Positions 58,981 to 64,000 of a stretch of DNA of 64,000 nt are shown here, one piece after another. This DNA is from Methanomassiliicoccales archaeon (GTDB lineage Archaea; Thermoplasmatota; Thermoplasmata; Methanomassiliicoccales; UBA472), in NCBI GenBank assembly GCA_013415865.1, contig CP058896.1, forward strand, positions 1,097,957 through 1,161,956, read 5' to 3'. A model generated the notes under the pieces. The model saw only the letters and a list, made by a program, of their open reading frames with translations, made no database searches and was not told the origin of the DNA. The translations under genes and the position numbers were made by a program. The first letter of the stretch is position 1, and each line of letters starts with the position of its first letter.

Positions 58981-59097
58981 CATTTGTCTCCAAAGACCGA
59001 ATTATAATATTTTTATCCGATGATGGGATATTCTATCTTATCGATAAGAGGTTAACGAAATTGACCCAAGGCAGACTCCTTCAATCGACACAAACGA

Positions 59098-59325
59098 TCA
59101 ATGTTTTTCCAGACACGCTTTGCAACCTGAAATTTTATAGCACATCGTAGAACCGAAACAACCTCCGATCTGCCGAAGGACCTCGGAGTTGTTGGAGCTC
59201 TTGAGCTCCAACATGATTGTCTCAAGCCGCCTGAGGACATAACAGTCCTTGGCCGCGGGGCCCATGTCGTTCGTGATGTCATCTATCAGCGCCTCAAGCA
59301 CCTTCTCCAACCTTATATCGTCCAT
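59098..59325 (-). CDS. Small cysteine-rich protein, unknown
   Basis: A 75-residue protein with a helical N-terminal part (MDDIRLEKVLEALIDDITND) and a C-terminal four-cysteine cluster GGCFGSTMCYKISGCKACL that could bind zinc or another metal. ATG 59325 follows GGGGGAGAGGT. An in-frame extension to 59433 exists but lacks a ribosome binding site. Composition changes inside the gene: the start is GC-rich, the end AT-rich. A perfect palindrome lies inside it (59191-59212). No family recognised. Confidence 0.55.
   Translation of the reverse strand: MDDIRLEKVLEALIDDITNDMGPAAKDCYVLRRLETIMLELKSSNNSEVLRQIGGCFGSTMCYKISGCKACLEKH
59191..59212. repeat. Perfect 10-bp inverted repeat
   Basis: GTTGGAGCTC-TT-GAGCTCCAAC: ten paired bases with a two-base centre, lying inside the coding region of the cysteine-rich protein. 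It might be a recombination or protein-binding site, or chance. Confidence 0.7.
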
Positions 59326-59478
59326 ACCTCTCCCCCGTATGGTGCCGTCGCGAGCCGCCGGGGCGAATAAATCGGTGACGGGGGGACGGGGGCGAAAGTG
59401 GAGGGGGATGAGAACGCAAATGTTTATTGTCAAATGTGGAAGGAAAAGGTATTGAAAGGGTTTGACGGCCTAGATCCG

Positions 59479-62079
59479 TCAGCCCACTTTGCGCCCGATC
59501 CTAGCTACCAGGCTCAGCACGACCATGAGCATCAGCAGACCCCAGAGCGGACCGAGCCAAGCATAGAAGGCGTCGGCCATCGTCTCTTTGTCCTCGAACA
59601 ATACCGTGACAGCAGCTGACGCATCGCCCTCGCCGTATTGGTTGATGGCCGACACCTTATAGCTATAATTCGTCCCAGCGACGAGGCTATCGTTGTCTGT
59701 GTATGTCAGGACCGCGCCCAAGGTGGCCAAGAGCGCATACGCGGAGCCGTTGACACTGCGATACACTTTATAGCCGGTCACAGGACTGCCGCCATCGTCA
59801 GCGGGCGGGGACCATGTCAGGACGATTGCGTGGGACGATATGATCGCGGTGAGGCCTAGGGGAGCACTTGGCGGGTCAGGATCCTCGGGAGCTGCCGTGT
59901 AGTTATAGTACGGCCGATAGCCATACTCCTCGCAGTAGATGTAACCCCAGAGGTCGTCATTGGTCAAGTCGGAGTTATCAAACTCGCCGAATACCACTTC
60001 ATGATTCGGACCATGCATCACCATCTCGATGCCGTTGCATCCCTCGCTCGACCGTTGAGCGACCTGTTCGATTGACATGATCACTCCATCGCACTCCCAC
60101 CCATGGACCGCATCCCATTGCCATTGCTCTACTCTTCCCACAGGGTCCTCTGCCGACGTGCCGTTCACGAGCCACAGATGGATGTTATAGTTCTCGATGT
60201 ACCCCGCCGAATCGTAATTGTACAGTGCGGAGCCGTCGCAGATCGTGTCCGCCATCCATGTGCTCGAATTCGAGTAGTAGATATGCTGCCATACCGTGTT
60301 ACCGGAGGTGTAATTGGCCACGGTGACGTGAGGCCTTCCACTATCATCTAGCATCAGGTTTAGGTTCCACATCTTTGTCTGGGTGCCGGGGATGTCCTGA
60401 ATACAGTAGGTTCTGAGCTCAGTGGCGTCTGCGACGGTCCCCAGATTAGTGCCGCCGAACGAGTATATGTTACCATCAGCATTGTATCGTATTATCGTCC
60501 AATAATCAGTGTAGCCTAGTGTTGGGTCCCTCCGATCACCGCAGATCCAGAAATCAAGATTATTGCCAGTGTATCTTGGTACGACCGAGAATATATAGAA
60601 CAGATCTGTGCCCATATCGATGAACTCATGGGATGTCCATGTCAGACCGCGGTCCGAGGACTTGAACATGATCCAGTTACGTCCCGCAGTTCCATGGTTT
60701 GATCTGAGCAGGAGGTAAAGCACATCGTGGACGTCGTCCCAGTATGGCATGGGGTAGGTCGTTCCGATCGAACCGTCGACATCGGGTCCCAGCGTCCAGG
60801 TGCTGATGTCCCCACCGGCCCCACTGTACATGTAGATCGTATTAGAGTCGTGCGATCCGAAGAACGCATGGATCCTCCCATTGTCGTCTATGGCGATCTT
60901 GACCGCTCCATGACCGTCCCCAGATCCCTCGCCGATCTTGACCGGGGACGACCATGCCCGAGTCTTCATATCGTATGTGACGATGTAAGCGCTCAGATCT
61001 ACCCCGTCCTTATAGCCATTAAAGGCATAGAAGACCTTACCTTGGTAATACACGGCCTGACCCAGCCTGCCCGGTCCCCCGGTCGTGAGCCATGAGCCTT
61101 GTTTCAGGCCCGTGATCTCGGTAGGCGTGTACACATTCAAGGTATACCGTTGGACAACGCTCGCGGTCTCGTTGCTAGCCGTGACGTTGACATAGAATTG
61201 CCCGCTCGCGTTCGGAGTGCCACTGAGGACCCCTGTTGTAGAATTGATCGTCAGCCATGTAGCATTAGATGCCAGTGCATAGGTGTCTGCACCGGGACAG
61301 GATGCCGTATACGAATAGGTCGTACCTGTGACCGCAGTAAGGACAGGATAGCTGGCGAATTCTGAGCCCAAGGCGGCATCGGATAACACGACCGGGAAGT
61401 CGCCCTTGTAGACGATGATGTCGTCGTACCAGACCGTGCCATAGTTGACGCTTGAACTACCATCGCCCAGCATCAGCTTGGTGGCAACATTATCATAGGT
61501 ATATCTCCCAGGGTAGCTGGCTGTCCATGACCCTCCATCCATGCGATACTTCCAATAGTTGGCGCCAGAGCGGTTCGCCTCGAAGTGGTGCCACGCGTTG
61601 GCCGCGACCGATGTCCACAGGTTGGCATACGAACTCGTGGTCCTGTTGTATGTCCTTACCGTCGTCCCATCGATCTCCAGCCAGGGCCCGATTGCATTGC
61701 CGGAGTTATCCGCAAAAGAAAACACTCTTATCGCCGAGACAGTACCGGTGAAACGGAACCATATGGAGATGTTTGTGTATCCATCAAGCGCGGAGGCCCA
61801 TGTGTATACTGGGTAAGCATATGCCGAAGCACTAGGCACACTAACCTTGAGCGAGTTTGGTGAGCTGTGATACTGCGCTGAGTCCAATCCCACCGTGCCA
61901 GAGCTCTCAAACTCGGTCCAACCCGTGGTCGGCCATGTCCCCTCATCGAAATCTGCATAGAGGTGCACCGTGCCCGCCGCCGATACTTGTGACGGCACCA
62001 AAACCATCAGAGCCGCGATGAGCATCATGGCGATGAGGCCGATGCTAATTGTCCTGTGTATCGAAACCTTGAATCTCAT
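59479..62079 (-). CDS. Large exported spike/adhesin-like protein with C-terminal anchor
   Basis: An 866-residue protein. Residues 1-35 are a signal peptide (MRFKVSIHRTISIGLIAMML... VSAAG). In order come a LamG/jelly-roll-like domain (about 40-220), an Ig-like putative domain with GTTYSYTASC (about 230-320), a beta-propeller-like region with BNR/sialidase-type Asp-box patterns (about 330-730; SSDRGLTWTSHEF), a fibronectin type III domain (PPSAPLGLTAI...GYKVYRSVNG), and a C-terminal membrane helix FYAWLGPLWGLLMLMVVL then RIGRKVG. ATG 62079 follows AAAGGAGGGAAAGAG. It is the last gene of the minus-strand structural block and a good candidate for receptor binding. Confidence 0.75.
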   Translation of the reverse strand: MRFKVSIHRTISIGLIAMMLIAALMVLVPSQVSAAGTVHLYADFDEGTWPTTGWTEFESSGTVGLDSAQYHSSPNSLKVSVPSASAYAYPVYTWASALDGYTNISIWFRFTGTVSAIRVFSFADNSGNAIGPWLEIDGTTVRTYNRTTSSYANLWTSVAANAWHHFEANRSGANYWKYRMDGGSWTASYPGRYTYDNVATKLMLGDGSSSVNYGTVWYDDIIVYKGDFPVVLSDAALGSEFASYPVLTAVTGTTYSYTASCPGADTYALASNATWLTINSTTGVLSGTPNASGQFYVNVTASNETASVVQRYTLNVYTPTEITGLKQGSWLTTGGPGRLGQAVYYQGKVFYAFNGYKDGVDLSAYIVTYDMKTRAWSSPVKIGEGSGDGHGAVKIAIDDNGRIHAFFGSHDSNTIYMYSGAGGDISTWTLGPDVDGSIGTTYPMPYWDDVHDVLYLLLRSNHGTAGRNWIMFKSSDRGLTWTSHEFIDMGTDLFYIFSVVPRYTGNNLDFWICGDRRDPTLGYTDYWTIIRYNADGNIYSFGGTNLGTVADATELRTYCIQDIPGTQTKMWNLNLMLDDSGRPHVTVANYTSGNTVWQHIYYSNSSTWMADTICDGSALYNYDSAGYIENYNIHLWLVNGTSAEDPVGRVEQWQWDAVHGWECDGVIMSIEQVAQRSSEGCNGIEMVMHGPNHEVVFGEFDNSDLTNDDLWGYIYCEEYGYRPYYNYTAAPEDPDPPSAPLGLTAIISSHAIVLTWSPPADDGGSPVTGYKVYRSVNGSAYALLATLGAVLTYTDNDSLVAGTNYSYKVSAINQYGEGDASAAVTVLFEDKETMADAFYAWLGPLWGLLMLMVVLSLVARIGRKVG

Positions 62080-62153
62080 CTCTTTCCCTCCTTTGGGGGA
62101 ATGAAAAACCGGAAGGGGTTTCGGGGTCCGGCCCATCTCAGGTCGCCTCCCTT

Positions 62154-62750
62154 TCAGACCTGCCATTTCTCGAACAGCTTGAAGATGACCGAGACCACTG
62201 CCAGCGTGACCATCAGGCCCATGATCGCAGGTATCCAGGCGCTGATGACACCGCGCGGGGCGTCCGAGCTTATCGGCAGCTCGTAGGTGTAAGAGTCGAG
62301 GACCGTGGTACCTGACTTGAGCTGGACGGTCAGAGTCGCATCGGACTCCGTCAGCGTGGCGATCTGCAGCGACGAGAACGACGCATTTGCGTACTGCTCG
62401 GTCAGGACGGTGCGGACGACGCTCAGCGTGGAGACCTTCGAGACGGAGGTGCCATTGCCATCGACGATGGTGATGGTCACCGTGTAGGTCCCCGAGGCCG
62501 CCGCGCCGGTGCCGTTGACCAGCAGCGCGTAGACCTCAAAGTTCCATGTCTCGGCGTCCAGCGCCAGGTAGTCTGGCGTGCTGACGTGGAACTTCCAGTC
62601 GGTCGCCGAGGTGACCGCGCTGCCCCCGTCGTTCAGGAGCCACACATGGTCTGCCGCCACCACCTCGGCGGAAGCCGGAGCTGCGAGACAGAGGGCCATG
62701 GCCACCACTGACATCATCATCGTCATGTAGGCCATGATCTTCTTGTGCAT
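62154..62750 (-). CDS. Exported membrane-anchored beta-domain protein
   Basis: A 198-residue protein: signal peptide (1-28, CLAAPASA cleavage site), an extracellular beta-rich domain (about 30-155), and a C-terminal membrane helix AWIPAIMGLMVTLAVVSVI (about 169-187) with a basic tail FKLFEKWQV. The pattern repeats that of the genes on either side. Possible roles are a virion membrane protein or surface assembly subunit. No conserved family recognised. It is co-directional with its neighbours with gaps of 14 and 74 bases. Confidence 0.65.
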   Translation of the reverse strand: MHKKIMAYMTMMMSVVAMALCLAAPASAEVVAADHVWLLNDGGSAVTSATDWKFHVSTPDYLALDAETWNFEVYALLVNGTGAAASGTYTVTITIVDGNGTSVSKVSTLSVVRTVLTEQYANASFSSLQIATLTESDATLTVQLKSGTTVLDSYTYELPISSDAPRGVISAWIPAIMGLMVTLAVVSVIFKLFEKWQV

Positions 62751-62764
62751 CCAGACCGCCCCGC

Positions 62765-63013
62765 TCAGTCTCCGCCCATCTTCCTGGTCATCTTGAAGAT
62801 CAATCCTATGATCACGGTGAACATGGCAAGCTCGATGATCATCGGCAGCCAGCTCTCAAGGCTCGACGCGACGTCCGTCACGAGCGGAGAGAACCCGATA
62901 CCGAGAGCAGCAATGCCTGGCGCTATCCCATTTACCTTCTCGATCCCCCGGAGGTCGACAATCTCGACCTCCTTCGCCCTTGCTTCGGCTTTGTGCTTGA
63001 ACAGGTGGAACAT
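62765..63013 (-). CDS. Small membrane protein, virion-like
   Basis: An 82-residue protein with a charged N-terminus (FHLFKHKAEARAKEVEI), a hydrophobic segment about 29-50, and a second helix WLPMIIELAMFTVIIGLIF (about 55-74) with a basic tail KMTRKMGG. Size and layout resemble single-helix coat proteins of filamentous phages and small membrane proteins of pleolipoviruses, but there is no sequence family I can name. ATG 63013 follows ACAGGTG, which can pair with the coding sequence (63001-63007). A TATATAAG box lies about 60 bases upstream. Confidence 0.6.
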   Translation of the reverse strand: MFHLFKHKAEARAKEVEIVDLRGIEKVNGIAPGIAALGIGFSPLVTDVASSLESWLPMIIELAMFTVIIGLIFKMTRKMGGD

Positions 63014-63032
63014 CTATTCACCTGTCACAGGT
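63001..63032 (-). promoter_or_regulatory. Ribosome-binding-site-sequestering hairpin
   Basis: In the minus-strand message ACAGGUG (63019-63025 reversed) contains the ribosome binding site and pairs perfectly with CACCUGU (63001-63007 reversed) in codons 3-5. The 11-base loop AAUAGAUGUUC contains the start codon. A further upstream ACCUGU (63027-63032 reversed) could compete for the same bases, giving two alternative folds. Confidence 0.45.
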
Positions 63033-63066
63033 ATCGATGTCATGATTTTTCTGCAGGGACCGTCCT

Positions 63067-63078
63067 CCTTATATACTA
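63067..63078 (-). promoter_or_regulatory. TATA box of the structural block
   Basis: Minus-strand AGTATATAAGG is centred near 63072. With start about 25 bases downstream it leaves a leader of roughly 34 bases carrying the hairpin. Confidence 0.55.
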
Positions 63079-63157
63079 GTTCGGGGGGCGGGGGCTTCTC
63101 AGCCCTTATTGTTCATCCTATCTACTTACTGTCCTTCGGACAAATTTAGAATAAAGC

Positions 63158-64000
63158 TCAAACGTCGCCTCCGGAGGAAGTGCTCAGGCCCGCGCAGACC
63201 TGCCGGGCGAGACCGTCCGTGAGCTGATACTCGTAGGCTATGCGGTCCCTTGACCATGTCCCACGAGAGCTGAGCAGCTTTGCCCGCTCGGCCTCTGGGA
63301 GCTTCAGGATCTTCTCGACGATGGACCTAGGGTCCACGTCCTGATGCTTCGCCCTCTCCTTCTCCACCTGGTCGATGTAGCGCTGCACCCGCTCTATGCC
63401 CCGCTTTGTCTTGATCTTCACATATGCCTCCCTGATCGCGGGTGGTAGTGGCTTGAAGTAATAGATGTGCTGCAGGTCGAAATAGGGCTCCGACTTCTTT
63501 CCGTAGCGTGGGATGACAGGCACGTGCCATAGCGATCGGCCCCTGCGGAAGTTAGGTGCCTCCGATATGACGAGGGTCTTGAAACGGCGGCGGAGAGCCG
63601 AATCGAGCAGCTCGAGGGCCGGTAGGTTAAAGATGACGTGCAGGTTGCGGTCCCTCATCTGCTGGCTCGCCTTGATGATCGCTTTGTTCATCTCCGTGTT
63701 GAAGTCCCTGCTGAACGCGGCCTCGCCCGCCTCGTCCAGCACGATGGAGCCATACCTAGGGGCGTCGTCGATGAGGCGGAGCAGCTCCTCGGGGTCGTAG
63801 ATGACGTGCTCCTGCAGGACAAAGAGCTCCCTCCCCACCTTCATCGCATTGTGTATGCTGAGCGAGGACTTGCCGGTGCCCTCAGCCCCCTCGTTGCAGG
63901 TCCACCAGTCCCAGTCGTCCCGGATGACCTTGCGGACGAAGTTCGAGTGCCGGTCAAGGAAGTCCTCATGCTCGTCCCGGGGAGGCCTTTCGGGGCAGAG
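63158..64000 (-). CDS. P-loop packaging/assembly-type ATPase (partial)
   Basis: The 3' part of a gene running off the right edge; 280 codons are present and the frame is open to base 64000. Walker A is GAEGTGKSSLS (in codons near 63855-63900, upstream of an internal ATG 63844). Walker B is SIVLDEAGEAAFSRD, followed by a QQMRDRNLHVIFNLP segment like the sensor region of FtsK/HerA and Zot-type ATPases. A downstream charged helical domain ends in GLSTSSGGDV. Its position next to the small membrane proteins and spike-like proteins suggests a genome-packaging or virion-assembly role. Helicase-type or conjugative ATPases cannot be excluded without the N-terminal part. Confidence 0.7.
   Translation of the reverse strand, partial: LCPERPPRDEHEDFLDRHSNFVRKVIRDDWDWWTCNEGAEGTGKSSLSIHNAMKVGRELFVLQEHVIYDPEELLRLIDDAPRYGSIVLDEAGEAAFSRDFNTEMNKAIIKASQQMRDRNLHVIFNLPALELLDSALRRRFKTLVISEAPNFRRGRSLWHVPVIPRYGKKSEPYFDLQHIYYFKPLPPAIREAYVKIKTKRGIERVQRYIDQVEKERAKHQDVDPRSIVEKILKLPEAERAKLLSSRGTWSRDRIAYEYQLTDGLARQVCAGLSTSSGGDV

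Larger units (their letters stand above)
54301..64000. mobile_element. Integrated genetic element (provirus/plasmid-like), left portion
   Basis: From about 54301 to beyond the right edge. The case rests on a tyrosine recombinase at the left end, sharp changes in base composition (GC-rich integrase, AT-rich block 56057-59150, GC-rich structural block), a toxin-antitoxin pair, an AbrB/winged-helix switch, and a virion-like set of exported proteins with a packaging-type ATPase. The left end may be the tRNA 3'-like segment at 54301-54318. The right end is outside the window. Confidence 0.75.

Noticed and set aside
1-64000. CRISPR array
   Set aside because: No run of regularly spaced identical repeats was seen anywhere, and no cas-like gene is present.

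Overview
The window is a stretch of an archaeal chromosome, most likely from the Thermoplasmatota. Evidence for this is a bacterial-type DNA gyrase (gyrB-gyrA), two FlaI/TadA-like secretion ATPases with TadC-like membrane proteins, an archaeal-type pilin leader, KaiC-like ATPases, a DUF531 protein, TATA boxes 25-35 bases upstream of starts, many TTG/GTG starts and AGGTGA-type ribosome binding sites. An HdrD-like protein, an energy-converting hydrogenase-related complex, several ferredoxin-type proteins and a sulfur-carrier/Fe-S assembly operon fit an anaerobic or microaerophilic redox lifestyle. The order or genus cannot be fixed from the sequence alone.

Layout. 1-4808: end of gyrB, gyrA, a KaiC-like ATPase and a coiled-coil zinc-ribbon protein, all on the plus strand. 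4968-10796: a 1942-residue exported, membrane-anchored protein whose cytoplasmic tail carries zinc ribbons and ends in a motif shared with the coiled-coil protein. 10919-17382 (minus): a type IV pilus-like operon of pilin, ATPase, TadC, TadC, ATPase. 17595-17667: tRNA-Phe. 17749-30261: SecB-like protein, coiled-coil KaiC-like ATPase, DUF531, purM, rlmE, FAH-family enzyme, Lhr-type helicase, HdrD-like protein, ferritin-like protein and an MFS exporter.

30391-37893: seven genes in the order hyfB-C-E-F-G-H-I. The large subunit has lost all four Ni-Fe cysteines although the small-subunit and ferredoxin cysteines remain, so this is an Ehr-type complex and not a hydrogenase. 37907-46554: UspA, HNH nuclease, DUF362-ferredoxin, flavoprotein, Xth and other enzymes, and an M32 carboxypeptidase. 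46658-49115: tusA-dsrE-cysteine desulfurase-IscU/DUF59 fusion. 49186-49962: a heliorhodopsin, ending four bases from a SemiSWEET on the other strand. 50319-53945: small proteins, a CPA2 antiporter, an 18-codon microORF and a NifX/NifB-type protein.

From about 54301 to beyond the right edge lies an integrated element. It has a tyrosine recombinase, a possible tRNA 3'-end remnant as attachment site, an AbrB-like/winged-helix regulatory switch with repeated operator-like sites, an AT-rich cargo block (PIN toxin, UPF0175-like antitoxin and two unknown proteins), and a minus-strand structural block. The structural block has a P-loop ATPase, a small membrane protein with a possible hairpin over its ribosome binding site, and two exported membrane-anchored proteins. 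All three membrane proteins end in a similar W-containing membrane segment, as expected for a membrane-enveloped or filamentous virus or a related plasmid.

Leads most worth following: the Ni-Fe-less Hyf-like complex, the giant zinc-tailed surface protein with its partner proteins and pilus motor, the heliorhodopsin, and the provirus-like module.
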